Assembly (NCBI GenBank): GCA_036873135.1
Contig: JAPTYO010000007.1
Span: 18,458,763 to 18,522,762 of the forward strand
Origin: Clarkia xantiana subsp. parviflora
Lineage: Eukaryota; Streptophyta; Magnoliopsida; Myrtales; Onagraceae
Direction of reading: 5' to 3'
DNA length: 64,000 bases
Part shown: positions 10,789-23,179 of the stretch, one piece after another
Numbering within the stretch: the first letter of the stretch is position 1
Layout of the letters: every line of letters starts with the position of its first letter
The notes under the pieces: model-generated
Database searches by the model: none
The model's input: the letters and a program-made list of their open reading frames with translations, nothing else
What the model was told of the DNA's origin: nothing
Position numbers and translations under genes: made by a program

Positions 10789-12299
10789 CAAGTTCTAAAA
10801 TAAGTGATGGTGATATTCAAGATGTTGCGTGATTGGGACTCAGCTTCTTATGCCCCTCTATTCTTAGGATTACATTTTTCTATTCTCTTATAACAATGAT
10901 TCTACTGCATTGTGTCGTACCATGATGTTGAATACATAAGGGATTCAAAATGTTTAGGCCCTTTAGAGTATCCATTGCTAAGTGTTCCTTTTTTAGGGGA
11001 TTATTGGTAGCCTTCTTACTATCCGAAGTTGCAGATGAATGGAGCTGAACTCTTATCAGGATTGGGGAAGTGCATTTTTCTACAGGTTCGTCTGATACCT
11101 CTGTGATCATTTGTTTGGTACCGATTGAGATATGTCGATTCTATCATGAATCAGATGCACAAAGTTTGGTATCAATCGTGATCTGTCAATTCAGGATCAC
11201 GCAGAAAGATTACCAGGTTCTGTTGTTATCTAACATGCATTCTTTCTGGTAATAATAATTCAATCTTCTGGATTTAAGATGCCGCATATTTATTAGGGAT
11301 CAGATCTGGGATCTTTTTATTTATTGATAATAATAGGGTTACTTAGTAAATATAGAAAACCTATGTTGGCCAATAATATATAATAATAATCTACAAGCTT
11401 ACGTAAAGCAGAATGTATTTGTTTAGTTTATCATTCGTATCATATCATATGTGGGGGGATAGGACACTTTTGCAGATTTATTCCACACGGTTAAGATTTC
11501 AGACTGATTTGATTCTATTCAATACATGGCATTTTAATGAAATTTAGAATCTTCCGGTCTTGCTACAGATGAATTTAGTCTTTCCATAAGATGAATTCAA
11601 AGTAACTTTTAAAATAAATTTACAAGTACAAAGTATAAAATTATTTGTTCTATTTATTATGGGTTATTAATAATTTATTACTGTAAAAAAAAAAAAAATA
11701 TTAGCTGAATTTAGGGGTATTGATAGATTTTTCAGTCTATTTATCCGAATATGTTTGGTGGACAAAAGAAATACAATTTGTTAATTTTTACATGAAATTT
11801 ACGTGTATTCAATTTAGCTGAATTGGCGTCTTCAGAAACAAATTGGTTTAGCTAGTATGTAATCTATCTCAAAAGTGAGGTTCTACTATCATATTATTAT
11901 TTATTTAATTTAACCGCTTAAAAGTTAATGTCAAACACTTAAATTCATGGGGTGCGCATACTACACCACACTATCTCGTCTTGTGCTAATCAAAATTAGA
12001 GAATCTCCAACATGTCAGCATATCATTAATAACTAATAAGTCAAGCTCAAGCTCTAAGATTAAAAAGAAAAACACTCAAGCTCATTAATTAAATTAAATA
12101 AAATAAAAGCAACAACGAAGCAGTTAATAACGATAAATAAGTCGTAGATAACTCGATGAACTTTTATATATTGTTAATATTATTACATAAAATTATGAAG
12201 ATTAAAGACACAGTTGGCAGCATGTGGTTGTTTATTTAGTAATAATAATAGTGCCCAACCACAAAAGCAACATCCATTAAACGTAGGCAACATAGTCAT
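10789..12299. other. Intergenic region between convergent genes
   Basis: It holds the 3' flanks of two convergent genes. It is AT-rich, with an A-run at 11,686-11,698. No gene, tRNA or clear transposon end was seen. Confidence 0.5.
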
Positions 12300-13652
12300 C
12301 TAGTGCCCGAACCACCGATGAGCAAACACACCGATGCTCCTCAGCCCTCCGATCATATCACTACAACCATCCCCACTGATCGGACGGTCACCATCCTTAG
12401 TATCCGAGCAGTGAAGGAACAGCTCGTCCACGAAGCATATGGCTCCACTCTCAATCACCTCCATAAGCAACTTCACCTCTTGTTCTTTTCCAATGTTCAT
12501 CTTCAGAACCACGAAACCTGCATTTTTCACAGTTTCCTTGAACCAACCCAGAAAATCAAACCCACCAATCCCAGGCGGGTATATATCGAAACTACGATCA
12601 TCGGGGTCAACATTCTTCGTGGCTCTATCCTGATTAAGCCCAGGATGATAAACAAACGTAACTCCAGGCTTCTTCACATAAGACATTAAAACCGAAGTGT
12701 TATGATCAACAAAGTAGACTCTGAAGAGATTAAAATCAATGGGATAGGATGGCAGGAACCAATCTGCACTCGAATTGAAGTTCAAGTGCTCGCCTGCTCC
12801 GATATCGATGTACACGAATCGTTTCCTTGAAGTAACATCGGCAAAGTTGGGCAGATAAGTGAATTTCTGCTCTTTCTTCTCCAAAGGCTCCATGAAGTCG
12901 ATAAAAGCTCTGTTCTTGGTGATCGATGGGCAGTTGTCGGGAAGTTTGATCTGGTCGAGGAAACCGAGATTGTCGAATCTCTTCTTGAACACGACCAGAG
13001 TGAAGTTACTGATCAAACCGACATGGACGACATCGGAAGTCTTCAACAATGAAGAAACAGGGGTTGCTGATAGAACCAGGCTGCCTGGGATCGAGCTCAC
13101 AAGCATAGCCCCTATCGCTCCCGGCTTCAACACGCGCTCGATCTCGAGAACCATCAATGCAGGCACTGAGACCTTTTCGATGTCTCGGGACATCACCAAA
13201 TCGAAGGAACGGTCCTCAAAATCGAGCTCATATACAAAATTCTTCTGCTTGAGGGAGAAGAATCGATGCTGATCGGCACCGCGAGGGTCTGGAAACCCTA
13301 ATTCGTGCAATGTACGGGCGCAGGTTGCGGATCCTTCCCCTGCACATAGAGATTCCGCAGTATAGTCCAGCAAGTTCCTGCCCATCAACTCAGATACCAC
13401 TGCGGTTGTTGAATTCACATAATCGTAGCAATTGATTTGCTCAATTGAGCCCCATAGCGGTGGTAGAATCCCATTTCGGATCAACGAATCACCGACGCAG
13501 TGATTGGGTGAGAAAATAACGGAGTTGCTTCGCAAAAGCACTTGCAGCAAGGGGAAGATCGAAATAGCGGAGGCTATAGCGAAGGAGCGCAGCAGGAGGC
13601 GCCTCGCTAGTGATCCGTAAAGGATCTGGTATTTCATGGCCTTAAGATCCAT
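12300..13652 (-). CDS. Membrane-anchored SAM-dependent methyltransferase-like protein
   Basis: A single exon of 450 residues. A hydrophobic segment at about residues 18-41 follows a basic N-terminus, giving a type II signal anchor as in Golgi enzymes. Residues about 95-200 look like a class I methyltransferase: AESLCAGEGSATCA resembles the glycine-rich SAM motif, and FDLVMSRDIEKV followed by LEIERVLKPGAIGAML resembles later strands of that fold. The C-terminal half has a second conserved-looking region starting with RKRFVYIDIGAGEHLNFN. It resembles the plant family that includes Arabidopsis ICA (INCREASED CAMBIAL ACTIVITY), a putative pectin methyltransferase; this assignment is from memory. 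The substrate is unknown. The glycine motif is atypical, so catalytic activity is not assured. Confidence 0.82.
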   Translation of the reverse strand: MDLKAMKYQILYGSLARRLLLRSFAIASAISIFPLLQVLLRSNSVIFSPNHCVGDSLIRNGILPPLWGSIEQINCYDYVNSTTAVVSELMGRNLLDYTAESLCAGEGSATCARTLHELGFPDPRGADQHRFFSLKQKNFVYELDFEDRSFDLVMSRDIEKVSVPALMVLEIERVLKPGAIGAMLVSSIPGSLVLSATPVSSLLKTSDVVHVGLISNFTLVVFKKRFDNLGFLDQIKLPDNCPSITKNRAFIDFMEPLEKKEQKFTYLPNFADVTSRKRFVYIDIGAGEHLNFNSSADWFLPSYPIDFNLFRVYFVDHNTSVLMSYVKKPGVTFVYHPGLNQDRATKNVDPDDRSFDIYPPGIGGFDFLGWFKETVKNAGFVVLKMNIGKEQEVKLLMEVIESGAICFVDELFLHCSDTKDGDRPISGDGCSDMIGGLRSIGVFAHRWFGH

Positions 13653-15989
13653 GATTGATCAAGAATTTCGCTTTTCAGCAGCAAATTTGCAAGGATTTGA
13701 TGAAATCAGAGAGAGATTGAAGTCAGCAGACAAGGCGGAGATGGAGATTAGCGAGTACAAAACCTGGAGGAGGTATGGTTTCCACCCACGAGGAGACCCA
13801 TAGTTATTTGGAACCCTAGCCACACCCTCGTCGGAATCCTTCTCGCCGTCATCGTGCTCTGATCGGTTACTCCACCATCGGAATTATTGCATATCTTCCA
13901 AATCTACATTCTACGCGGATCGGAACCCTAATTCTGAGAATGGGGAAGATGAAGCAAGAAGTGAAAGAAAGTTGAATATGGAGTGAAGTGGAGTCGAGGC
14001 GAGGCGATAATAATAATACGAAGGAGATCCGGAATGGGAGTGCTGCAGTAATGGAGAAGATAAGAGATGGGCAGCTCCAGCTAGTTACTTGTCGAATGGA
14101 CAGGTGGCGGATTGTTTTTTTATTTTAATTTTTTAGACATAATTATTAGGGTTAACAATTTCCACACAACACCACAAATATGCACCCAAAAAATTGTGTT
14201 CATACGATAATATAATATAATAATTTGAATAAAATTAATACTATATAATTTTTGGGTTATGTTTTTTTTTAGATATTACAACACTGACACATATCATTTC
14301 TAATTATTATATACTTTTTTAAACAAATTTTATTTTAAAACTGGCATATAATTCAATTATATAACTCAATGCATGAACTTTGACTAAACTATAAATTATT
14401 ATATTTTTTATAATTAATATAACAATTTATTTAGAAATTAAACATTCAAATAGCCTTTAAAAAAAGTGTTTACAATTTGGTAAAAGTTAAGAAGTGAATT
14501 GGCTACTAACCCTTTATAATTTTTTTTATTTTTTTACTGTGAGAGTGAATATTATAAGTTTATAACAACATCCAATCCTACTATAAAAGGACGACGGAGA
14601 GTAGAGTGGAGCCGCTAAAATTGAGGCCGTTGGTTAAGAAGTCAATCATGTGATACTTGACTTGATGATGTGAACTCGACACTTCTTCAGTAAAGGACGG
14701 ACGGATCCCCGATTCCATCCAAGGGAGGGTTTATGCAATCATTGGATCCATTACAAGTTACCCCTGAACTATCATTGAGCTTAATACACCCCTAAAGTAT
14801 TGTTTGTTTAAGATTCACCCCTAAACTATCGGATGAAACTTGCCTTTTGTTATGCGCCTTGTCTACCAGATGAACATTTTGCGCCTCCATCGACGAGTCC
14901 TAGCAAAGTGAATGCCTATGGGATGCAAAGGCAATAAGTAAGATAGTTTTGGTAAGTTTGAGGTGCTATTTTAACTACATTGAAAGCATGTGGGTGCATT
15001 TTGCAAATGACCCAATTATTATTATTTTGGCCAAACATTATTATTATTAATTAAATAATAAATATTAAATGTAAAACATGTTCGGTTGTTAAGATGAGAC
15101 GCCACATTGCATGACTTAAATGTTGTCGGTCTTAATTCACTGACTTTTTGTTTGTTAAGGTCTTAATTCATTGAAATAAATATATTAGGAGAAATGGAAA
15201 GAAAAAAAAAATTGCGCTACCTTTTTTATAATAAAGATACTGTGGTTAGACAATAAATAATTTCTTCATCTAATACACACAGAGTTGTGTAGTAATTTTT
15301 TTTTAATAATTTAATATACAATTATCTATCTGTTAACCAGAAATTTCAATTTTAAATTTCATTTGAGTTATTAGAATGGAACATGTTTATAGCCAACACG
15401 TAATCTCTTATGAATACAAGTACAAATGGAGATTAATTCTACAATTGCCGCACCGACAAAATCCCCTGCATAATTGTGGAAGAAACTGCTTGTCGGCGGT
15501 AGATGAAGCCCATTTAATTAGTAATGGGCCAAAAGCGTCTGACACCGTTTCTGGCTTATATTTGGAGATATCGACTTTCTTAAAGCACGGCACGTGGCCT
15601 GAAAAGTTCCTGTCCTAAAGCCCAAAAAAACCTTTTAACGACATTTTGGTTTTTGAAATTGAAATCGGAATAAGGAACGATAAACCCACTACGGTAGTAT
15701 TTAGTTATTTAATTGTGTAGAATTTCTCTATTTCTAACTGTGATGGAATACCTAATCTTAGTTTTATCTTTATGATTATTATTCTAAAGTTGCTGGAATT
15801 GAGAAAAAAATAATAATTTTAATTAAAATTACAAAACTCGTCCCTGTTGCTCGCCTATCGCCGTCGCGGCCTGTCCGCCGTCGCCACATGTCCTACGCCG
15901 TTGCCGCCACTCACCTGCCCCTCACCTCCACTCGCCCACCTATTGCTTGCCTGACATCGCCGCCGGTAGTTCTGACTTTTTCATGTTAA
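13653..15989. other. Upstream region of methyltransferase gene and AT-rich intergenic DNA
   Basis: 13,653-14,100 is richer in GA/GC on the gene's sense strand and probably contains its promoter and 5' UTR. Beyond it the DNA is AT-rich. 14,740-15,015 has phrases such as ACCCCTAAACTAT that recur in plant repeat termini, but no matching opposite end was found. 15,840-15,970 is an isolated GC-rich pyrimidine tract. No gene is recognised. Confidence 0.45.
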
Positions 15990-15998
15990 TATTGTTAA

Positions 15999-16529
15999 GG
16001 GTTAATAACTAAAAAACTGTCCAAAATTTACCCTATATTAAAATTAGGTGTCTGGAGTTTGAAATGTTAAAATAGACTGTCCCAAGTTTCATTTTTGTTG
16101 AAATTTGGTGTCTCTACACGTCTTTTCATCTACATTCAATCATTTTCATCAGCCCACTCACTCACGTATAATCTATCACTCTTTACTTTTCAAAAAATCG
16201 TCAAATTTCACCCAAAAGTTGAACATAAAAAAAAAAATTATAGCAGAGTGGTGTGGAGCGATTTTCCAACGACAACGGAGCGAGATTTACTTGCACGGAT
16301 GTGGCCAGCTTCTTAGGTGACGGTCCCGGCAAGATGACGAGAATGGAGTGTGTATGGGAGCTCGAATTTAAATGTCGGTTTCGTCGGAATTGACTTCTAT
16401 AAAGTAATCACCCGAGACATCACATTTTAACACATTTGAAACATTGAACACTACAGTTTAACATTTGAAGCTTTAGACACCTAATTTTAACATAGGGTAA
16501 AAACTGGATAGTTTTTTAGTTATTAACCC
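15999..16529. mobile_element. Mutator-like MITE, 531 bp, 9-bp target duplication
   Basis: The ends are long imperfect inverted repeats. The left begins GGGTTAATAACTAAAAAACT and the right ends with its exact reverse complement; the match continues with some mismatches for about 55 bases. The flanks are identical nine-base duplications, TATTGTTAA at 15990-15998 and 16530-16538. Nine-base duplications with long terminal inverted repeats are diagnostic of Mutator-like elements. There is no transposase, so it is non-autonomous. Confidence 0.88.
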
Positions 16530-16538
16530 TATTGTTAA

Positions 16539-17837
16539 TTTTGTTAATATAGATAGCAAAATGGTATATATGTCAATTTGATTTTATTTCATTCTTTTAC
16601 CTATAACATTCTATCAAGCAAACATTAGATTTGGAATACTCATTTTATATTCCTCTTATTAACCAAATAATATCATATTAATATTAAAAAAAAATTCTTT
16701 CTATTCTTCCTTATTCTCAATTTCACAAAACAAACACGCGGTAAGCCTTAAATAAAGACAATGCCAATTATGCCACAATAGTATGACCTTTTGTTTCTAA
16801 TAATAATTAATTATTATTGTGCTGTGATTACGAGTCACCTAGCTAGGGCAACATTCACGCAATTAATGCTGCATTACTCTGTAACCATGTAATTTAATAT
16901 GATGTAACAATCTAGTGGAGCATGTTGCTCCAGTTCACACCTAAATTAATCTATGCTACGGGCCTATTATATATTATTGGTTTTACATGATAGTCGATAG
17001 AAATTTTAAAATGGAATTGATTTCTAGTTAACATAAGATTTCAATTCACGAACTAAAGTTTAATATATCACATACTACATTATAAAATTTAGAATATTAA
17101 GCATAATGATTCAGAACAACTCAGCTTTATTATAGAGGCTCTGATATTTTTATGGCCAAAATAGACGCTCTGATATGATGATATATTAACAACAAAGATA
17201 TATATATCTCACCAACCATATAACAATATATATGGCAAACAAATTACAAACATATGTAAGTGCGGTAGATGCTGCCGTTTCTTAATTAAATTACCATCTC
17301 TAGTCATATCAGCACTAGTCAGCAACTTGCACAAGCAACTCAAAATCCTCACTTGCATTAATTTATAATCACGATGCTTTACCATAAATTAAACTAAGCA
17401 TCTAAATAACTATTTTTCTTCACAATTAGGCAAGTTAAAGATATGTGGCCAAATTAAATTAAAAAGGATAAAAAAAATAAAATAAAAAAATTAGCCGAAA
17501 TTAAAAAGGATAATAAAACCATTAATTCTTACATTTAAAATGAACTCAACTTGTTATTTTTCCTCGCATAACATAATTATTAATTTTAAAATTTAAAACA
17601 CACAAAAAATATATTGAATTTTTTCTATATATCATGATGATGAAAGGATGGAATCATTATTTCATCCTCTCCAGCAGCGATTGCTGCCTTTCAAAGCTCT
17701 CTCACTCAGAGAAGACAACCCTTCTTCGTTGCCAAGAAATCAAAAAGAAGTTATAATGAAACCTCCATCTCACCTTATAAATTTGGACCCTTTCACCAAA
17801 CCCTACTTTTTTTTTTCTTCACTTAAATATAGTCACC
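16539..17837. other. AT-rich intergenic DNA upstream of the FLA gene
   Basis: No gene is seen. It contains (TA)n tracts near 17,200-17,235 and probably distal promoter sequence of the downstream gene. Confidence 0.5.
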
Positions 17838-17846
17838 CTATATATA
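17838..17846 (+). promoter_or_regulatory. TATA box of the FLA gene
   Basis: CTATATATA lies 70-78 bases before the ATG at 17916. It is a strong plant TATA box that would give a leader of roughly 40-50 bases. Confidence 0.7.
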
Positions 17847-17915
17847 CACCCCCACATTACACCAATGCTCTTACCCAATTAAGCTCCTACATGTACATTC
17901 TCATAGGAACTAAAC

Positions 17916-18641
17916 ATGAGACAACACTCACTTTTTCTTCTATTCTCCATTTGTTTCCTCTTCCTTGTTCTCCAAGCAACTGCCCAGTCTTCTCCAGCCC
18001 CGACGCCTTCCGGCCCAAGAAACATCTCCCAGATCCTGGAGAAAGCAGGGCAATTCACTACATTCCTTAAACTTCTCAAAAACACACAAGAAGCCGACCA
18101 AATCAACACCATGCTCAACAGCTCCTCCAACCAGGGTCTCACAATGTTTGCCCCGACCGATAATGCGTTCTCTAGCCTCCCTGCCGGAACCCTAAACACT
18201 CTCTCCGATCAAGAAAAGGTCCAACTTGTCCAATTCCACATACTTCCCACATTTCTCTCAGCGTCTCAATTCCAGACCGTCAGTAACCCGCTCAGAACAC
18301 AGGCGGGGAATTCTGACAACGGGCAGTTTCCGCTCAATGTGTCGACTTCGGGGAACCAAGTCAATGTTTCTACTGGGGTTGTGTCCACGGCTGTGTCAAA
18401 CACAATTTTCAGCGATACCCAACTCGCGGTTTATCAGGTGGACAAGGTGCTGCTTCCGCTGGCTTTATTCGGGGCACCATCTGCCCCGGCCCCTGCCCCG
18501 TCTGGACCTCGTAAGGTTGTTTCCAATGCCCCGGCGGGTTCGGATGATTCGACAGTTGATACGTCCGGTGCGGTTAATCGGGATAGTGGAGTAGTGTTGG
18601 TGTTGTTCATGGTTGGTGTTCTTTTGGGTTTGGCTTTTTGA
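17916..18641 (+). CDS. Fasciclin-like arabinogalactan protein (FLA11/FLA12 type)
   Basis: 241 residues in one exon. A signal peptide occupies residues 1-23, ending LQATAQ. Next is a short arabinogalactan glycomodule (SSPAPTPSGP), then one fasciclin domain at about residues 37-180, with an H1-like motif TMFAPTDNAFSSLP and an H2-like motif VYQVDKVLLP. A second glycomodule (APSAPAPAPSGP) follows, and a hydrophobic C-terminus (VVLVLFMVGVLLGLAF) suited to GPI anchoring. A single fasciclin domain between two short Pro/Ala/Ser modules and a GPI tail matches the plant group containing FLA11 and FLA12, which act at the cell surface and affect secondary-wall formation in stems. The exact orthologue is not established here. 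Several N-x-S/T sites are present. Confidence 0.93.
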   Translation: MRQHSLFLLFSICFLFLVLQATAQSSPAPTPSGPRNISQILEKAGQFTTFLKLLKNTQEADQINTMLNSSSNQGLTMFAPTDNAFSSLPAGTLNTLSDQEKVQLVQFHILPTFLSASQFQTVSNPLRTQAGNSDNGQFPLNVSTSGNQVNVSTGVVSTAVSNTIFSDTQLAVYQVDKVLLPLALFGAPSAPAPAPSGPRKVVSNAPAGSDDSTVDTSGAVNRDSGVVLVLFMVGVLLGLAF

Positions 18642-20696
18642 GAGTGATATTTCCTTCATTTTTTTTAAAAAATTGGTTTGGGCATGTCATTGGTGATCGA
18701 TTTATACAAGGGTTTAATTCGTTCAAACATATGTTTAGCATGGGCCATGTAGAATAAATATATAAATATATATAAGATTGATATATAATATCATTGGATT
18801 TGTTGTTTGAAAAATTATATCTTAGATTAACTCGATCGTGACATTTAACACATTTATAAAATTAAAAAAAAAAAACTTTGTTTCCATAAAAAAAATATAG
18901 AAAAGTAATTTAGAGTGTAATGAATATATTATATACGTAACAAAGACAGATATCCAACTCAAAACCCTAAATTAATGGATTGTACGTAAATCATTCCTAC
19001 TTAAATACGTACTACACCAACTCTAAGACTAAAAATACACTCAATACTATTTTATAGTCTAACAAAAAAAAAAAAAAACTTTAAGAAAAATATGAATCTC
19101 TTAACATTAAAACAGTGAGACGCACAACTATTATCTTAATTGGCGAATAAAACCTTATTACGCAATGATATTCATTATTGTGTATTGTTCTTTTGTTACA
19201 AAGGAGGGAGGTCCCAGGAGAAGCGGGACCTGCTTGCCAGCTTGCTTTTCACATGGTCTGTGAGTGCTCAAACCTTGGCATTATTGGAAGCTTGTCCATC
19301 AAACCACTTGAAGAACAAATTATATATGTCAAGTGTTTAATTTTTCATCTGTTAACGTTTGATGTGTTTAAGAATTAAACAAATATTTAATTATCTCTTA
19401 CGTGCTGACCCAATAGTAACATATATTATTATAGGATCTACCACATAAGATATCTCATTGTAAACCTAACAAGAAAGTATTTAACAGAAGCACTGCCAAA
19501 AAGGGGTCAAAAAGAGTAATAAGCTTGGTAATTGAGTAATGTAAGCATGAGCAGACCCACATATAAGCAAGGGGACAATAAATAAATCTATATAACTTCC
19601 ATAGATATAGTGTATATATATAATATTGAATAAGTGTATTTTAACACTTTCACTTGACTATAAAAATAATGCAACATAGAGAGTGACTTCAGTCAATCAC
19701 TTCTCTACTTCCTATCGGGTCACGGTTCCGCTAATGGTTGTAACTTGTAAGCATATATATATATAATTTAATTCGCTAGTCTAGTGGTCAATAGAAAGAA
19801 AGATTGAAATTCAATACCACGCTCATCTACTACTTATGATTGATGGCTGTCCAGTGTTCCCTAAACCAGACGGCAATGTGGATCCCACATGGACTATAAT
19901 TTACCTCATAATTATGCATAATTTGTGTGGAGATGGATTGTAAGGCGGTTTACCCCAAATGCATGAAGTAGCTAGGTAATATCCACATTCCTACCCTAAA
20001 TAGTGGTTTTTAATGTTTTATGTAGTTTTAAAACATTTTATTGTCTATAATTTAGTTTGTTTTTTTTTTGTCTTCTTTTGTAATTTTTTTATTAAAAAAA
20101 TGCTTTTATATTTACATAGTAACTTAAGTAAATTATCTACTTAATGATTATTTTGGGTTGATTTGAACAATAAAAAGTAAATGCTTGATTCAACAATGGA
20201 AATAATTATTAGTATAATTAATAATACAACATTTCCATGCATGCATATGCATGTATATATTAATTAAACACGTCGAAATCTATAATTATGCTTGGTAAAT
20301 TCATATTCCAGAGAATTACTGATCCAAATATTAATTCTAAAGAATCAATTATATTCGGGAGAATATGTATGTGGCCTACAGACCAAGTGTTGTGTACTCT
20401 ATGTCTAGAGGTTGGTAATGTCTATCTCTTATGATAGGAGGAAATTAAGGCTACGTTGGCAGAATCCATATATGTAAGGCCAATTGGCCACATGATATTA
20501 TGTCTTTTCTGTCCCCACAAACTTTCCTTTCCTTTCATTTAATTGTTCTCTTCTAGCTTCCACCACACATCCATACCCCCTACTCATTTAATGACTCTAC
20601 CTAGCTAGCTAGCTAGAGCTAGCTATACATTCATACCCTTTCCATTTATAGATCTTCTCTCAAACTCCTCTTCCTAGCTCTCAAGTTTCAAAGACA
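18642..20696. other. Intergenic DNA between the FLA and DUF1685 genes
   Basis: Mostly AT-rich. About 19,200-19,325 is less AT-rich and open in two frames but matches no family I know. 20,560-20,696 carries pyrimidine-rich and TAGCTAGC-type repeats and TTTATAG at about 20,645, the likely core promoter and leader of the next gene. Confidence 0.5.
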
Positions 20697-21606
20697 ATGG
20701 CTGATGACACCTACTCCATTTGCCTTGTAGGAATTATGGATCAACTCTGGTTCCACCAAGCTATTCTCTTCACTCAACCCATCAACCCACTCCTCTCTAA
20801 CCCTAACATCCTAGACGAATCGCCACATCAACATCCCGACACATTTACCGACTCTACGGACACCGTCTCGACTGTGCCTGAAGAAATCATGCTTCAATAT
20901 CAAAATAGCTTATCATCCGAGTCATCTATGGTCACGGTACGTTATTAGCATCGATTCGTTATCCTGTTACATAAATAATGTGTCTTAATTTTTTTCTTTT
21001 ATATATCCTGTTATGTATGTATCCAGTTGCAGCTTCAGGAAATTAATAATGGGGTTACAGTTTCCAACAATAATGTTGTATTTTTCGTTTCAGGATGAAT
21101 CAGACGGTAAATTGAAGGAAGAGAAAGATAGACCGACAAGGGTGGACTTATTAGGGTTTAGCAGAGCTCGATCCCGGTCGCAACCTTCATCCCGATTGAG
21201 CCCCGATCGACCGAGAAAGATCTTCACCACGTCCAAATCACTACAAGAATGCACAGGTTACAACAGGAGCTTCGAGCACCTAGAAATGGAGGAAGTGAAA
21301 GGTTTGATGGATTTAGGGTTCATATTCCGTAAAGAGCATCTGAGTCCGAGGATGATGAGCCTTGTTCCTGGGCTTAACGTACTGTTCAAGAAACAAGGAC
21401 AAGAAGAAGAACAGCAACAAGAATTGTCGTCCGAGGAAGAAGAAGAGGAGAAGATGATAGAAAGACCGTATTTGTCGGAGGCGTGGCTTATAAGGAGGCC
21501 GAGATCGCCTTTGCTGAATTTGCAGGCGCCGAATAAGGCGGAGATGAAACTGCACTTGAAGTCCTGGGCCAGGAGTGTTGCAGCTGTGGTTGAGCAGGAA
21601 TGTTGA
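20697..21606 (+). CDS. DUF1685 family protein (2 exons)
   Basis: Exon 1 (20697-20936) and exon 2 (21094-21606) join in phase 0 through a GT-AG intron to give 250 residues. Exon 1 is Ser/Thr/Pro-rich. Exon 2 has a basic Arg/Ser segment, then a conserved-looking helix-rich block, FEHLEMEEVKGLMDLGFIF, typical of plant DUF1685 proteins. Next come a Glu-rich acidic tract encoded by a GAA/GAG run, and the C-terminal segment LKSWARSVAAVV. No enzymatic motif, signal peptide or membrane segment is visible. Function is unknown; such proteins are usually annotated only by the domain. The sequence after the exon 1 splice site can be read on in frame to a stop at 20,948, but the intron model recovers the family domain. 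Confidence 0.82.
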
Positions 21607-22396
21607 TTCTCGTTCAAACTCTCTCTTTGATTGGTTGATTATAAATTTTTGTTTTAAAATTTAATTAAATTAAATTCAGGAATCGGACAGAGAATATTCG
21701 ATTCCGCCGACACAATGATTAGTTAATCATCCAACTGTAAAAAACAGATATGTACCTATAGTGTTGTCAGTCAGTGTGTGCTGGATTTGCTGCATGAGAA
21801 TAAATAAAAGTGCAAAATGTACTTTTTATCTTTAGATAGTATACTACGTAGTCATTGGCTTCTAGTATTTATGTAAATGTTAATCCAATAGTTGTACACT
21901 ACACTTGTGTTCGTGAAAGTAATTAAGTTACTACAAAAACCTGGTTGACGTGCAAAAAATACTATAAGTCATATATTCTCAAAATACATTATAATTTTAT
22001 TGTTAGTCTATTATGGTGAATATCGATTCCTATATTAAAAGTAAGTCCATGCCTCATAATCAAAAGGTTCGCCGTATCGGCACTCCTGCAGTACTTAATT
22101 AAGCTCTGTTTCTTCTTCCAATTTTGGCCACGGGGTTGGATACTATTTTTTGTTTTTTGGCCATTGGGTTGGGTATCTTCTAAAAAGACCAAGAAAACTA
22201 CTTGTATAAATGATTAATTTATGTTGACTCGTTTGACTTTTACTAACTTTTGCCCTTAACTCTAACTAACGCCGATCAAGTGATTATAAAGAAATCGACT
22301 TTAATTTTTGCTTACCTACATGTGTGATTGTAATTTCCTTACACTTAGATTTTACCTTGCTATAAAATGTAGGTTTTTAGACACATAGAGATGGAG
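21607..22396. other. Intergenic DNA, no gene recognised
   Basis: AT-rich. 22,050-22,260 has imperfect internal repeats (two GTTGGRTA-type phrases on the plus strand) that may be a repeat remnant. No RNA gene is seen. Confidence 0.45.
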
Positions 22397-23179
22397 TGTG
22401 TAAAGACGTGTGACTCGGGTTGACGGGTCTTTAATTCGAGTAGCACTTCTCACGTGTAGTCTGCTCTTCTTTCCGATCCGTTAGCTCGACTTTCTGGTAC
22501 GTTGCTCCGTTCCTTGCAAACCTGCACAAATGTCAGTACCGAGCACGGAGAGGGGGGGTGCTCGGTGAACCCTCTCTGATGCCTAAGTAAGTTCGGGTTT
22601 CTAGAGAGAAGAAATCTTAGAGAGAAGGCAGAGCTAATACGTGTAAAGATGCAACATGGTCCAAATGAATAGAACTTGAGCAATATATATAGACTACATG
22701 GGGATTAAGGTGGCTTAATGACACCGTTAACCCCTAAACGTACTTAATTAACACATAATGATAGGATTAAAACCATGGAGAGGTGGGTGAAAAAGTCTAA
22801 GTGTGAGTCAGGTAAAGAGATGTCGGGATGCCACGAGGGATGGTCTGTGTGACAAGGTTCGGGAAGGGTCTCGGATCCTTTGAGGTCGGACGAAAATCCT
22901 ACCCCATACGCTTAGGATTGGACTAGGCAGTCCGATCCCTACATGTAGAGATCGGGTGTGGTCACCTGATCTCTATGTGTAGAGATCGGGTGCTATTCCC
23001 AATCCCTATATGAGGAGATCGGGTGGTTGACGGCCCGGGCGGGTGTTTCCGCCTGGCCAGGTCACCTTAGTTCGTGGGTTGCGTGTCCGGGTCAAAGCTT
23101 CGAATTATAATTGTAAGTGGGGTGGTCAAAATAAGACAATTTGAATGGAGACGGGTTCAAATTGGGCGTATATCCATCA
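22397..23179 (-). repeat. LTR remnant of Tat-type element
   Basis: It shares with the LTRs of the 48.5-58.9 kb element the order of a G-rich run, TCTAGAGAGA repeats, a TATA-like box and a terminal TATCCATCA, at low identity. Inside are three copies of GAGATCGGGTG (22,950-23,030). A minus-strand TATA lies at about 22,683-22,692. The boundary at 23,179 is good; the one at 22,397 is tentative. Confidence 0.6.

Noticed and set aside
12303..12689. 128-codon frame on the plus strand inside the methyltransferase-like gene
   Set aside because: Antisense shadow of a well-supported 450-codon gene.
14740..15015. Possible MITE from ACCCCTAAACTAT-type phrases
   Set aside because: No complementary opposite terminus and no target duplication could be matched by eye.
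19200..19325. Less AT-rich patch open in two frames, possibly an exon or RNA gene
   Set aside because: No splice context, no known miRNA sequence and no recognisable protein.
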